A DNA stretch of 64,000 nt from contig NZ_JAAMFI010000002.1 of assembly GCF_018437225.1 (NCBI RefSeq), forward strand, positions 62,001 to 126,000, given 5' to 3'. Positions within the stretch are counted from its first letter, which is position 1; each line of letters begins with the position of its first letter. The stretch comes from Fructobacillus papyriferae (lineage in GTDB: Bacteria; Bacillota; Bacilli; Lactobacillales; Lactobacillaceae). Below, in pieces: positions 36,615 through 45,887 of the stretch. The notes under the pieces are model-generated. The model did not search any database, was not told the origin of the DNA, and saw only the letters and a program-made list of their open reading frames with translations. A program made the position numbers and the translations under genes.

Positions 36615-37268
36615 ATGACGGACTTTATCAATGCGTTAACCCAAGATAACCTGAGTTACCTGTTGCAGGGATTAGGGATAACGGTCGCGGTTTCCCTGCT
36701 TTCGATCATCATTTCGCTTATTCTTGGCTCGGTGGTTGGAATTGTGATGTTTGAAAAAATTCCTTACTTTTCTTCTTTAGTTGGGACGTTGAATAATATC
36801 GTTCGGAACTTACCACTGCTCTTGATTATTTTCTTTTCTTACTTTGCCCTGCCTCAAATTGGTATTCGTCTGCCGGTTTTTTGGTCAACGGTGGTTGCGA
36901 TGTCCTTTTTTGAAGCAGCCATGTTGTCTGAAATCATTCGCGGTGGGCTCGATGCCATTGATAAAGGGCAGTTTGAAGGGGCGCGATCGACCGGGTTGTC
37001 TAACCGGCAGACGATGACACACATCATCTTACCCCAGGCCTACAAGAAAATGATTCCACCTTTGATTTCACAATTGATTTCACTGGTGAAGGACACGTCC
37101 CTTGCTTCTGGCGTTGTGTTGGCCGATTTAACCTTCCGGGGCCAAGTGGTCTACGCACAAAACAGCCACTTTATTGTGCCAGTTTTGATTTTTATGACTT
37201 TTTGTTATTTTATCGTGAATTATTTGCTATCACTTTTGGCCAAGCACCTGGATCGTCTTTTAGCCTAA
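36615..37268 (+). CDS. Amino acid ABC transporter permease
   Basis: A 217-residue second permease subunit. The coupling loop is GQFEGARSTGLSNRQTMTHIILPQAYKKMIPPL. It completes the transporter with the two preceding membrane-associated components. It starts after AGGAGAAAGAAAA. A bidirectional terminator lies between it and the convergent pnuC gene. Confidence 0.92.
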   Translation: MTDFINALTQDNLSYLLQGLGITVAVSLLSIIISLILGSVVGIVMFEKIPYFSSLVGTLNNIVRNLPLLLIIFFSYFALPQIGIRLPVFWSTVVAMSFFEAAMLSEIIRGGLDAIDKGQFEGARSTGLSNRQTMTHIILPQAYKKMIPPLISQLISLVKDTSLASGVVLADLTFRGQVVYAQNSHFIVPVLIFMTFCYFIVNYLLSLLAKHLDRLLA

Positions 37269-37273
37269 AAAGG

Positions 37274-37312
37274 AAAAATCCTGCGCTCATGATTTGAGAA
37301 CAGGATTTTTTT
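37274..37312 (+). terminator. Bidirectional terminator between the ABC operon and pnuC
   Basis: AAAAATCCTG (37274-37283) pairs with CAGGATTTTT (37301-37310), T-runs on both strands. Confidence 0.85.
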
Positions 37313-37318
37313 AATGAA

Positions 37319-38047
37319 TTAAGTTGTTTTTTGATACCAATACCACGTGCCGTAGAGGGCGTTTGAAAGCATCACGAGTTGCAAGACGAGCATGGAAACG
37401 GCATAGGAACCGTCGAGGACAAAGAGATTTTTCGACCAAACCATCACTTGCACGATGTCGACTAAAATCCAAAAGAACCACTGAAAGCGATAGCCGTAGG
37501 TCATAAGAATCTGTCCGACGATGTTTAACGGAAGAACGGCCGAATCCAAATAAACTTGTAAGCCGTGAAGGTGTTTGGAGACCATCAAGACGGTCAGATA
37601 AGTCAAAACGGTGAGGACCAAGGTGGTCAAGACAAGCCCTTTAGTCATTTTTTTGACTTTTAATTCGCCTTTTGAAGCATCGCGGGCCTTTCCCCAGAGA
37701 TGGATGCCGTAAAATTGCATGATGAAGGCAAAGCCCTGGGCAAAGACATCACCAAAGGTTCTCGAATGGAAGGCGACCAGTAGCCAAGCGGATGTAGCAA
37801 GTAGTCCCCAAAAGAAATTGGATTGTTTTCCTTGATCGACTAAGGCAAGGTTGGTGACCGCGGCTAAACCAGTAAAAAGGCTGAGCCAAGCGAGATTCGA
37901 ACGATCGGCGGAAAGAGCGAAGGTGAGAAGCTGGGCGCCAACCATGATCAATAGCAAGCCTTTGGTCGCTTTCTTTAGTGTGAGAAGGTCCGAAGCGATC
38001 GCTTTTGGATGGAAGGTCAGGGCCAGTGTGGTTTCTTTTTGGTTCAT
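37319..38047 (-). CDS. pnuC: Nicotinamide mononucleotide/riboside transporter PnuC
   Basis: A 242-residue membrane protein with about seven spans. The family pattern is seen in AQGFAFIMQFYGIHLWGK and YGYRFQWFFWILVDIVQVMVW, where aromatic residues and Trp/Asn positions line the substrate path. PnuC carriers import nicotinamide riboside, the likely NAD precursor of a lactic acid bacterium. Upstream is an extended -10 promoter and a leader with a hairpin near the ribosome site. Direction is opposite to its neighbours. Confidence 0.9.
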   Translation of the reverse strand: MNQKETTLALTFHPKAIASDLLTLKKATKGLLLIMVGAQLLTFALSADRSNLAWLSLFTGLAAVTNLALVDQGKQSNFFWGLLATSAWLLVAFHSRTFGDVFAQGFAFIMQFYGIHLWGKARDASKGELKVKKMTKGLVLTTLVLTVLTYLTVLMVSKHLHGLQVYLDSAVLPLNIVGQILMTYGYRFQWFFWILVDIVQVMVWSKNLFVLDGSYAVSMLVLQLVMLSNALYGTWYWYQKTT

Positions 38048-38053
38048 GTTTTT

Positions 38054-38136
38054 CTCCTATTGTTTTTTAGGTGCCGTTATCGGAAGCAACGCACCGGATT
38101 AGAAGCTTATCAGGATTGATAAACGTGTCGATTATA
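38054..38136 (-). promoter_or_regulatory. pnuC promoter and hairpin leader
   Basis: On the minus strand an extended -10, TGC-TATAAT (38131-38139), predicts a start near 38124 and a leader of about 75 nt. The leader contains AATCCGGTGCGTTGC...GATAACGGCACC. GGTGC.GTT pairs with AAC.GCACC (38070-38077 with 38088-38095), 10-15 nt from the Shine-Dalgarno. Small riboswitches for NAD-related ligands exist upstream of pnuC in Streptococcus; I could not confirm a match. Confidence 0.4.
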
Positions 38137-38300
38137 GCATAGTTGACAGGCGTTTCTTTTGAAAAGAATAGCTAGTAACGATAAGGAAAGCAGAAAAAAG
38201 GAAGGGCTGAATTCCGAACAATTTGACTGATTTTCATGAAATGTTCGGCTAAAAAACGTCAGAAAAATAAAATTTGGCTGTGCATTTTACTTTCACCAGG

Positions 38301-38306
38301 TATAAT
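38301..38306 (+). promoter_or_regulatory. -10 box of nupC
   Basis: Perfect TATAAT at 38301-38306; the -35 (TGTGCA at 38279-38284 or TTGGCT at 38274-38279) is weak, suggesting an activator may help. Confidence 0.45.
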
Positions 38307-38352
38307 TAAAGTGTTTATGTATTGTTGTCGGAATTACACAGGGGGTATCGAC

Positions 38353-39618
38353 ATGTACTTATTGGTTAACGCGATAGGACTGCTAATCTTTATTGGTTTA
38401 GCAGTCCTATTTTCGAAGAATCGGTCCAAAATTCGCTGGCGCTCGATTCTAACGATGGTCGTGGTGAACTTGGCCTTGGCTTGGTTCTTCACCGCCTTTT
38501 CGGTTGGTCGTGAGATGGTGGACGCGGCGGCTGGTGGCTTTACCGAATTGGTTTCCGTTGCACGCGAAGGAATCGATTTTGCTTTGAAGCCAACGGGAAT
38601 GAGCCTACCGGGAAACTTCTTTATTTCTGTTTTGCTGCCTATTTTGTTGGTCGTGCCACTCTTTGACATCTTGACGTATTTTGGTATTTTGCCATTCATT
38701 ATCAAGTGGTTGGGGAAGGGCTTGTCCAAGCTTTTCGGACAACCTAAGTTTGAATCTTTCTTCTCTATTGAAATGATGTTTTTGGGGAATACGGAAGCCT
38801 TGGCCGTCTCTGCTTTGCAATTGAAGAAGATGAAAGCGGATCGTATGTTAACGCTGGCCATGATGTCCATGTCTTGTGTGACGGCTTCGGTTATTGGTTC
38901 CTACACGCTCATGATGCCTGGTCGTTACATTTTAACGGCGGTTCCGATCAACGTGATTAACGCATTGATCGTCACGGCGATCTTGAACCCGGTTGATGTG
39001 ACGCCTGAAGAGGACACGATTGCAACCATTGGGGCGGCACCAGCTGCTGCTGAAGATATTGATTCTGGTTCCGAAAAGTTGGCCGAATCAGAAGCAAAGG
39101 AAGCGCAAAAAGAAGAACGTGAACCATTCTTCTCTTTCTTGGGTGATTCGATCCTTGGCGCTGGAAGGCTGATTTTGATTATTGCGGCCAACGTGATCGC
39201 CTTCGTCGCCTTGGCGGCAATGGTTGATAAGCTCTTGAGCTTTGTCAACCCATGGCTGTCTCTTGAACATATTTTGGGTATTATCATGTATCCATTTGCT
39301 TGGTTGCTTGGTGTTGGATCTCACGCCTTTGATCTAGCCCAACTCATGGGAACGAAGTTGGTCACCAACGAATTCGTTGTCATGGGAACGGTAACCAATA
39401 AGATGAGTCATTTCCCAGACCACTATGCGGCGGTTTTGACAGTCTTTTTGACTTCCTTTGCCAACTTCTCGACGGTCGGTATGATCGTTGGTTGTTTTAA
39501 GGGAATGGTCTCAGATGAAAAGAGCAAGGTCATTGCTAAAAACGTTAGCTACCTGCTCTTGTCAGGTATTTTGGTTTCGCTTTTCTCAGCGGCCATGGTT
39601 GGCCTTTTCGTCTGGTAA
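38353..39618 (+). CDS. nupC: Concentrative nucleoside transporter NupC (CNT family)
   Basis: A 421-residue membrane protein of the CNT family. The gate and recognition segments are visible (LPILLVVPLFDILTYFGILPF; SFFSIEMMFLGNTEALAVS; GTKLVTNEFVVMGTV). An acidic, Glu/Ala-rich cytoplasmic loop, about 215-255, is longer than usual. The start is ATG at 38353 after GGGGGTATCG. Codons 8-20 form a perfect 13-bp inverted repeat, described separately. Confidence 0.92.
   Translation: MYLLVNAIGLLIFIGLAVLFSKNRSKIRWRSILTMVVVNLALAWFFTAFSVGREMVDAAAGGFTELVSVAREGIDFALKPTGMSLPGNFFISVLLPILLVVPLFDILTYFGILPFIIKWLGKGLSKLFGQPKFESFFSIEMMFLGNTEALAVSALQLKKMKADRMLTLAMMSMSCVTASVIGSYTLMMPGRYILTAVPINVINALIVTAILNPVDVTPEEDTIATIGAAPAAAEDIDSGSEKLAESEAKEAQKEEREPFFSFLGDSILGAGRLILIIAANVIAFVALAAMVDKLLSFVNPWLSLEHILGIIMYPFAWLLGVGSHAFDLAQLMGTKLVTNEFVVMGTVTNKMSHFPDHYAAVLTVFLTSFANFSTVGMIVGCFKGMVSDEKSKVIAKNVSYLLLSGILVSLFSAAMVGLFVW
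38374..38410 (+). repeat. Perfect 13-bp inverted repeat inside the nupC start
   Basis: ATAGGACTGCTAA (38374-38386) and TTAGCAGTCCTAT (38398-38410) are exact complements separated by 11 nt. They lie in codons 8-20 and are followed by TTTTCG. Confidence 0.9.
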
Positions 39619-39630
39619 CAACTGAATTAA

Positions 39631-39693
39631 AAGGCGGCCTCCGGGCCGTTTTTTGCGTTTTAAAAAGCCAATGTTCCCCTGCATTGGTTTTTT
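39631..39693 (+). terminator. Two tandem terminators after nupC
   Basis: First hairpin CGGCC-TCCG-GGCCG with six T (39635-39654); second CCAATG-TTCCCCTG-CATTGG with six T (39668-39693). Confidence 0.85.
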
Positions 39694-39770
39694 GATTGCC
39701 ATTGGCTCTTTTATCTGAATCCTGCTAGAATAGGAAGTGAACTCAAGTTTGTTTTGAAAGGATTTTGCAG

Positions 39771-40154
39771 ATGGCAGAGGAAACGAACGACACAGAAAAG
39801 AAGAACCAGGCAGCACAACCGGTCGAAGAAAAAGACGCGCCGGATCGATTGACGCAAGCCAAAGAAGATGTCCAAAAAGGGGCGCTTTCCGCCGTTGATT
39901 CTGCAAAGACCGCATACGGGAAGGTAAAAGGGCGCACGGAATGGTCCAACCCCGTGGTGGTTGTGGTTGCAGTGATCGTCTTTTTGGTCTTGATTCGCTT
40001 GTTGTTCGGATCGCTTTTTAACGCGGTCTTTAACTATCTGGGCGAGCTCTTAATGGCGATTATGACGAAAAGTGCTTGGCCGGTTGTCTTTGCTGCCTTT
40101 ATCATTTATTATCGTAAAGAGATTCGCGACCTCTTAAATCGAATCGGTCGCTAA
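39771..40154 (+). CDS. Small membrane protein of unknown function
   Basis: A 127-residue protein with a charged cytoplasmic N-terminus (about 1-50, rich in Glu, Lys and Ala), then hydrophobic segments at about 58-80 and 90-112, and a basic C-terminus (YYRKEIRDLLNRIGR). I do not recognise its family. ATG at 39771 follows AAAGGA. It is the first of three small envelope-associated genes. Confidence 0.7.
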   Translation: MAEETNDTEKKNQAAQPVEEKDAPDRLTQAKEDVQKGALSAVDSAKTAYGKVKGRTEWSNPVVVVVAVIVFLVLIRLLFGSLFNAVFNYLGELLMAIMTKSAWPVVFAAFIIYYRKEIRDLLNRIGR

Positions 40155-40189
40155 ATCATTGTTTTTTGTTATGGAAGGGATTTTGAAAT

Positions 40190-40702
40190 ATGTTATCACG
40201 TTCAAAACGTCGTCAAACCGATAAGCGCGGATTGACTTTTTATAAGAAGTGGTGGTTTTGGTTGTTGATCGTGTTGGTTGTTGGGGGAATTGCCCTCTAC
40301 GCAGTTGGCGCTTCATCATCCAAGTCAGAAGATGATTCCCCAACGCCAGACATCTCTTATTCCGCTAAGAAGCACACGTCAAAGGTCAGCGAATCATCTA
40401 GCGACGATGATACTGAAGACGAAGACACGGAAGAGGAAGATGCTGCTGCCAAGGCTAGCTCCGAGGCAAAGGCCAAGTCAGAAGAAAATGCCAAGGCCGC
40501 TTCGGATGCACAAGCTGCAGCCGATTCATCACGCCGGGCCGCATCCTCAGCTGCTGCGTCAGATGCAGCGAAGAAATCTTCTGAAGATGCTGCTAAAAAG
40601 GCTTCTGAAGATGCCGCTGCCAAGGCGAACCAAAACAACACAAACAACAATAACCAAACGAATAACGGAAACAATAATCAGCAAGACAACAAGCAAAACT
40701 GA
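40190..40702 (+). CDS. Membrane-anchored low-complexity protein
   Basis: A 170-residue protein. A basic N-terminus (about 1-18) and a single transmembrane span (WWFWLLIVLVVGGIALYAVG, about 22-42) are followed by an extracellular tail. The tail is acidic and Ser-rich, then Ala/Lys-rich with repeats of SEDAAKK type, and ends in an Asn/Gln-rich stretch. No folded domain is visible. Such tails span the cell wall in lactic acid bacteria. It may be a truncated form of a longer wall protein, as no C-terminal domain remains. Confidence 0.65.
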   Translation: MLSRSKRRQTDKRGLTFYKKWWFWLLIVLVVGGIALYAVGASSSKSEDDSPTPDISYSAKKHTSKVSESSSDDDTEDEDTEEEDAAAKASSEAKAKSEENAKAASDAQAAADSSRRAASSAAASDAAKKSSEDAAKKASEDAAAKANQNNTNNNNQTNNGNNNQQDNKQN

Positions 40703-40734
40703 TTAAAAACTTAATTCCGGTTAAAATGTTTAAG

Positions 40735-40760
40735 AACAGTCTAAAATGGCTGTTTTTTTG
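40735..40760 (+). terminator. Terminator after the low-complexity protein gene
   Basis: AACAGTC pairs with GGCTGTT (one G-U), followed by seven T. Confidence 0.65.
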
Positions 40761-40823
40761 TATACAAAAACCCCGTCAAGAGTATACTAAAATCTATTGG
40801 AACTATTGAATAGGGTTATTGGT

Positions 40824-41618
40824 ATGAAACGTAAACAAATCATTTGGTCGGCCGTTGTGATTCTTTTGACAGCACTTACTGTGACGGTGGTCTTGCTGCA
40901 GCAGGCGCAAGCTCGCAGTAAAGAGCGGGCAGCTGCACGATCAAAATCCGTGAAGCTACGTAAGACTGTTGAGCCAATGCTAAACATGAAAAGTGGCGAC
41001 ACGAAAACGGTCAATGGGCTAAAAATTCATGTGAAGTCCTTAAAAAAGACGGACTACAAGGCCTTTAATACACGCAGTGTTGTGAAACTTCAACTGGAAA
41101 TGAAGAACACAACCGATTCAAAACTCTACGTGGTGGCCGCAGCTCCTCATGGGGCCTTTGATGTAGGCTTTGCCAATTCAGAAAACTGGAATTTGACGGG
41201 GATGGCAACGGACAGCATTTCGGCTAAGTACTGGACGTCTTCTGTCAGCATGTATGCTAACGACAAGGGCAATCTGAAGGATAGCAACTTGATCTCCGAC
41301 CGCTTGAAGAAAAAGGGCGGTGTCACCCTTGGTGTCGGGGCTAATTACAAGTACCTCTGCTGGACGTTGAAGCCTGGTGAGACGATTTCCGGAAACGCCT
41401 ACGGTATCTATGATGAAAACCAAGATAATCCAGATGAGTTGCCTGTTCTGAAGATTAACACGGATCAGATCGGGGTATCGAAGAAGACGGTTGATTTGTA
41501 TAAAGACGAATACAAGCGTCAAGTAAAAGAAGGAACCGAACGCGAAAAAGCGCTAAAGGAACAGCAGGAAGCTGAAGAAAAAGAAGCGCAGCAAGCAACG
41601 GAAGATCCTGAAGAATAA
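40824..41618 (+). CDS. Predicted surface protein, DUF4352/DUF5067-like
   Basis: A 264-residue protein with an N-terminal signal anchor (about 5-25), no lipobox Cys, an extracellular domain and a C-terminal Glu/Lys-rich tail (about 235-264). The segment VNGLKIHVKSLKK...VVKLQLEMKNTTDSKLYV resembles the immunoglobulin-like DUF4352/DUF5067 (telokin-like) domains of Gram-positive surface proteins; this is a tentative match. Start is ATG at 40824. Confidence 0.65.
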   Translation: MKRKQIIWSAVVILLTALTVTVVLLQQAQARSKERAAARSKSVKLRKTVEPMLNMKSGDTKTVNGLKIHVKSLKKTDYKAFNTRSVVKLQLEMKNTTDSKLYVVAAAPHGAFDVGFANSENWNLTGMATDSISAKYWTSSVSMYANDKGNLKDSNLISDRLKKKGGVTLGVGANYKYLCWTLKPGETISGNAYGIYDENQDNPDELPVLKINTDQIGVSKKTVDLYKDEYKRQVKEGTEREKALKEQQEAEEKEAQQATEDPEE

Positions 41619-41626
41619 CGATTTAA

Positions 41627-41656
41627 AAGCCAGCTGTGATACAGCTGGCTTTTTTG
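41627..41656 (+). terminator. Intrinsic terminator before the valS T-box
   Basis: AAGCCAGCTGT (41627-41637)/ACAGCTGGCTT (41641-41651) with six T. Confidence 0.85.
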
Positions 41657-41698
41657 CTGGGATGATTAAAACGGGAGCGACTCCTCCTTAACAAAAGC

Positions 41699-41727
41699 TT
41701 GACTATCCTTAAAAAGCTTTGTAAACT
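41699..41727 (+). promoter_or_regulatory. Promoter of the valS T-box unit
   Basis: TTGACT (41699-41704), 17-bp spacer, TAAACT (41722-41727). Confidence 0.75.
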
Positions 41728-41734
41728 GAAGTGA

Positions 41735-41917
41735 ACTAGAGGAGTAGGCAAGCGCTACTGATAGAGACCCGTTGGCTGGTGGAAAACGGGAGAGTTAATG
41801 CCGAAGGTTGCTAGCCGTTAAAAACTGTTCATAATGAAGTGGTGCTTGGCTAGCCAAGCGCAATTTAGGTGGTACCACGTGTTAGGCGTCCTAATCGAGA
41901 GATTAGGGCGTTTTTTG
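41735..41917 (+). promoter_or_regulatory. T-box leader of valS
   Basis: Stem I region contains GATAGAGACCCGTTGG...AACGGG, with a likely Val specifier GTT at 41807-41809 in CCGAAGGTTGC. The T-box AGGTGGTACCACG is at 41867-41879. The terminator CGTCCTAATC/GATTAGGGCG with six T is at 41887-41916. Uncharged tRNA-Val would stabilise the antiterminator and turn on valS. Confidence 0.92.
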
Positions 41918-41952
41918 ATTTAAAAACCGCCGCGAAGAATAAGGAGAAGCGC

Positions 41953-44631
41953 ATGCGTGAAGTGAACATGTCAACTAAATACGACCCAACAGCGGTCGAG
42001 GCCGGTCGTTACCAAGACTGGTTGGATAACCAACTTTTTGCACCGGAAGCCAACAAGGCCATCCAGGGCAATGAACCAGAACCCTACTCAGTCGTGATTC
42101 CACCACCAAACGTGACGGGAAAGCTCCACTTGGGTCACGCTTGGGATACGACCTTGCAAGACATGATTATCCGTCAAAAGCGGATGCAAGGCTTTGATAC
42201 ACTCTGGTTACCTGGAATGGATCACGCCGGAATTGCCACGCAAGCCAAAGTCGAACAACGCCTTCGTGGTGAAGGAATTTCTCGCTACGACTTGGGTCGT
42301 GAAAAGTTCGTGGAACAAGTCTGGGACTGGAAGAATGAATACGCTTCGACCATTAAGACCCAGTGGGGAAAGATGGGCCTCTCACTGGATTATGGCCGCG
42401 AACGCTTTACTTTGGACAAGGGCTTGAACGAAGCGGTGAACAAAGTCTTCATCGACCTCTACAACAAGGGCTTGATTTACCGTGGTGAATACATCATCAA
42501 CTGGGATCCACAGGCTCGTACGGCTTTGTCCGATATCGAAGTGATCTACCAAGACGATGAAGGGGCCTTCTACCACGTCAAGTACCCATTCACAGACGGT
42601 ACGACTTTGGATGGTAAGGACTACATCGAAATCGCCACAACCCGTCCCGAAACGATTTTTGGTGACGTGGCCGTTGCGGTCAATCCTTCGGATGAACGCT
42701 ACAAGGACATCGTTGGTAAGACGGTCAAGGTGCCGTTGGTTGGTCGTGAAATTCCAATTATCGCAGACGAATACGTCGAAAAGGACTTTGGAACGGGAAT
42801 GGTGAAGATTACGCCAGCTCACGATCCAAACGATTTCCAAGTTGGTAACCGCCATGATTTGGAACGCATTAACACGATGACCGAAGACGCCCACATGAAC
42901 GAAAACGCGGGCAAGTACGAAGGCTTAGACCGTTTCGAAGCCCGTAAGGCCATGGTTGCTGATATGGAAGCAGCGGGCGACATGCTCCGCATTGAACCAT
43001 ACACGCACTCGGTTGGTCACTCCGAACGGACTGGTGTAGCCATCGAATCCCGATTGTCGACCCAGTGGTTTGTCAAAATGGCGCCATTGGCGAAGCAAAT
43101 CTTGGCCATGCAGCAAAACGAAGATGAGAAAGTCAACTTCGTTCCTGGTCGTTTCGAAGATACCTTTACCCGTTGGATGGACAACATCCGCGATTGGGTC
43201 ATCTCTCGTCAACTCTGGTGGGGTCACCAAATCCCTGCTTGGTACAAGAACAAGGGAACGGCTCAAGAAGAAATCTTCGTTGGTGAAGAAGCGCCTGGTG
43301 AAGACTGGGTTCGTGACGAAGACGTTTTGGACACTTGGTTCTCATCAGCCCTCTGGCCATTTTCAACTATGGGTTGGCCAAACGAAGACGCCGCAGACTT
43401 CAAGAAGTACTACCCAACCAACACCTTGGTAACGGGTTATGACATCATCTTCTTCTGGGTTGCCCGCATGATGTTCCAGGGTAAGGAATTTACTGGCGAA
43501 CGGCCATTTAAAAACGTTTTGATTCACGGGTTGATCCGTGACGGGGAAGGACGCAAGATGTCCAAGTCACTCGGAAACGGTGTCGACCCAATGGACGTCA
43601 TCGAAAAGTACGGGGCCGATGCGTTGCGTTGGTTCTTGGCAACCGGCTCAACGCCTGGTCAAGACGTTCGCTTTACTTATGAAAAGATGGACGCGGCCTG
43701 GAACTTTATCAACAAGATTTGGAACGCTTCCCGTTACGTCATCATGAATTTGGAAGAAGACACGGTGGCCCGTGTACCGGAAGCTTCCAAGTTGTCACTG
43801 GCTGACAAGTGGATCCTGGATCGTTTGAACAAGACGGTCAAGGATGTGACAGCGATGTTTGATAAGTTCGAATTCGGTGAAGCTGGACGTGACTTGTACA
43901 ACTTCATCTGGTCGGACTTTGCCGACTGGTACATCGAAATGACCAAGGAATCCTTGAATGGGGATGGCGACAAGACGGCCGTGCAAGAAACGCTGGCTTA
44001 CGTCTTGGACCAGACTTTGCGTTTGCTCCAACCAATCATGCCGTTCATGGCCGAAGCCATTTGGCAAGAAATGCCAGAACAAGCTGGCAAGGATGCGCAC
44101 TTGGGTATTCAGGCTTACCCGGTTTATCAAAAGGAACTGGAAAACGCTGAAGCAGCCGCTTCCTTCAAGTCTTTGCAGGACTTGATCGTGGCGGTTCGGA
44201 CGATTCGTGCCGAAGCTAAGGCGCCAATGTCTAAGGAAATCGACGTCATGATTAAGGTTAAGGACGCTGATTTGGTTGCAATCTTTAACGATAACGCGGA
44301 TTACATCAATCGTTTCGTTAAGCCAAAGTCTTTGACGATTGCAAAAGATGTGGACGTGCCTGATTTGGCCATGTCACAAGTTATCACGGGTGCGGAGGTT
44401 TACGTACCCCTTGCGGGCTTGATTGATATCGATGCCGAAATCGAGCGTTTGGAAGGGGAACTCGCCAAGTTTGACAAGGAAGTCAAGCGAGGTCAGGGCA
44501 AGCTTGCAAACGAAAAGTTTGTTTCTTCAGCTCCTGCAGCCGTTGTGGCCAAGGAAAAGGAAAAGCTTTCGGATTGGCAAGAAAAGGCGGAAGCGACAAA
44601 GAAGCGCCTATCCGACTTGAAGAAGGCTTAA
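41953..44631 (+). CDS. valS: Valyl-tRNA synthetase
   Basis: An 892-residue class I synthetase. The HIGH-like motif is [13 protein letters not shown] (about 53-65), the KMSKS motif is [14 protein letters not shown] (about 533-546), and the C-terminal coiled coil ([20 protein letters not shown]) is present. The editing CP1 domain, including [14 protein letters not shown], is intact. The start is ATG at 41953 after AAGGAGAAG; an ATG at 41968 is the alternative. It is controlled by the upstream T-box. Confidence 0.97.
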   Translation: MREVNMSTKYDPTAVEAGRYQDWLDNQLFAPEANKAIQGNEPEPYSVVIPPPNVTGKLHLGHAWDTTLQDMIIRQKRMQGFDTLWLPGMDHAGIATQAKVEQRLRGEGISRYDLGREKFVEQVWDWKNEYASTIKTQWGKMGLSLDYGRERFTLDKGLNEAVNKVFIDLYNKGLIYRGEYIINWDPQARTALSDIEVIYQDDEGAFYHVKYPFTDGTTLDGKDYIEIATTRPETIFGDVAVAVNPSDERYKDIVGKTVKVPLVGREIPIIADEYVEKDFGTGMVKITPAHDPNDFQVGNRHDLERINTMTEDAHMNENAGKYEGLDRFEARKAMVADMEAAGDMLRIEPYTHSVGHSERTGVAIESRLSTQWFVKMAPLAKQILAMQQNEDEKVNFVPGRFEDTFTRWMDNIRDWVISRQLWWGHQIPAWYKNKGTAQEEIFVGEEAPGEDWVRDEDVLDTWFSSALWPFSTMGWPNEDAADFKKYYPTNTLVTGYDIIFFWVARMMFQGKEFTGERPFKNVLIHGLIRDGEGRKMSKSLGNGVDPMDVIEKYGADALRWFLATGSTPGQDVRFTYEKMDAAWNFINKIWNASRYVIMNLEEDTVARVPEASKLSLADKWILDRLNKTVKDVTAMFDKFEFGEAGRDLYNFIWSDFADWYIEMTKESLNGDGDKTAVQETLAYVLDQTLRLLQPIMPFMAEAIWQEMPEQAGKDAHLGIQAYPVYQKELENAEAAASFKSLQDLIVAVRTIRAEAKAPMSKEIDVMIKVKDADLVAIFNDNADYINRFVKPKSLTIAKDVDVPDLAMSQVITGAEVYVPLAGLIDIDAEIERLEGELAKFDKEVKRGQGKLANEKFVSSAPAAVVAKEKEKLSDWQEKAEATKKRLSDLKKA

Positions 44632-44661
44632 AGAGTTCATATAATGAACAAAGGTTAAATT

Positions 44662-44684
44662 CCTCACCGTCAGGTGGGGTTTTT
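44662..44684 (+). terminator. Terminator after valS
   Basis: CCTCACC/GGTGGGG stem, followed by five T. Confidence 0.75.
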
Positions 44685-44716
44685 ATGTTAGTTTAGTATA
44701 GGTTGAGTACAGTAAA

Positions 44717-44748
44717 TTGAAGCTCGAGGCATCGGCCGAAAGCTTCAA
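44717..44748 (+). repeat. Inverted repeat in the fabH leader
   Basis: TTGAAGCT (44717-44724) and AGCTTCAA (44741-44748) are perfect complements around a 16-nt GC-rich loop, about 18 nt before the fabH start. It could be an operator or an RNA hairpin. Confidence 0.6.
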
Positions 44749-44766
44749 TCAAGTATAGGAATGATT

Positions 44767-45735
44767 ATGACTGGAAGTAAGATACTGGCCTCTGGCCATT
44801 ATGTGCCAAAAGATATCGTAACTAACGATGAGTTAGCGGAAGTGGTTGACACTTCGGATGAGTGGATTGTGGCCCACACTGGAATTAAAAGTCGGCGGGT
44901 TTCTTTGCGAGGAGAAAATACCTCGGATTTAGCGACAAAGGCCGCTGAAATTGCCCTAAAACGAGCCGGTGTGGTAGCTGAGGAAGTCGGCTTCATCATC
45001 GTGACGACCTTTACGCCAGATGGTTTGGCCCCGTCGACGGCCGCTTTGGTGCAGCGTAATTTGGGGGCCAAAAACGCCTGGGGATTTGACTTATCAACCG
45101 CTTGTGCAGGCTTTGTTTTTGGTTTGTCAACGGCTGACAAATTTATGAAAACGGGCAGCTATAAGTATGGCTTGGTGATCTCTGCAGAAGTGAATTCCAA
45201 GATGATGGACTTTTCTGATCGGACGTCTACGGTCTTCTTCGGTGATGGGGCCGGGGCGGTTTTACTTGGCTTAGGCGAAGAGGGGCAATTGGTCGGTGAG
45301 GAGATGCACACAATCGGGGATGAAAAAGTGGTTCACTCCGGTCGCATTGCCCCCTTGACAAGCCTTTCTGCGGATAACTACCCCAAGATCGATGCTTTTG
45401 CCCAAGAGGGACGGTCCGTCTTCAACGAAGTGACAACCAAAATTCCTGCTCACATCAAAGATTTTTTGGCAAAGCAGAAGCTGACTTTGGACGACGTTGA
45501 CTATTTCTTGTTGCATCAAGCCAATTTGCGCATGATTGAAAACGTAGCGGACACGTTAAGACAACCAATGGATAAGTTTGTCACAAATGTCGAAGAGTAC
45601 GGTAATGCCTCTTCTGCTGGAATTGCCATGGCCTTTGACCAGCTGAACTCGGCGGTCGACCTGACGAAAAAGAAGGTGCTGCTGACTGGCTTTGGGGCTG
45701 GCTTTACCTACGGGTCGCTCTTGCTTTCATTTTAA
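44767..45735 (+). CDS. fabH: 3-oxoacyl-ACP synthase III
   Basis: A 322-residue KAS III enzyme that condenses acetyl-CoA with malonyl-ACP to start fatty acid synthesis. The catalytic triad is visible: Cys in DLSTACAGF (about 113), His in LLHQANLRM and Asn in YGNASSAGIA. It stands alone; no other fab genes adjoin, and fabH heads a large fab cluster in many relatives. ATG at 44767 is six bases from AGGA; ATG at 44761 is too close. Confidence 0.93.
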   Translation: MTGSKILASGHYVPKDIVTNDELAEVVDTSDEWIVAHTGIKSRRVSLRGENTSDLATKAAEIALKRAGVVAEEVGFIIVTTFTPDGLAPSTAALVQRNLGAKNAWGFDLSTACAGFVFGLSTADKFMKTGSYKYGLVISAEVNSKMMDFSDRTSTVFFGDGAGAVLLGLGEEGQLVGEEMHTIGDEKVVHSGRIAPLTSLSADNYPKIDAFAQEGRSVFNEVTTKIPAHIKDFLAKQKLTLDDVDYFLLHQANLRMIENVADTLRQPMDKFVTNVEEYGNASSAGIAMAFDQLNSAVDLTKKKVLLTGFGAGFTYGSLLLSF

Positions 45736-45757
45736 GTTGCGCGAATTCCTGTTTTAT

Positions 45758-45774
45758 TGTAATATGAATGTAAC
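45758..45774 (+). promoter_or_regulatory. WalR-like binding site upstream of the LysM-CAP gene
   Basis: TGTAAT-ATGAA-TGTAAC exactly fits the two hexamers with a 5-bp spacer recognised by WalR (YycF), the essential wall-homeostasis regulator. It lies 114 bp before the start codon of a secreted LysM protein. Confidence 0.65.
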
Positions 45775-45887
45775 CTGAGGGTTATCTCACAGAAATGCGG
45801 GAAGCCTAAAATGGTACTATAGATTAGCACTTGGCATGGTGTCTTGTGCGAAATATCCCTAGACATTAATATAATGGAGACTCTCTC

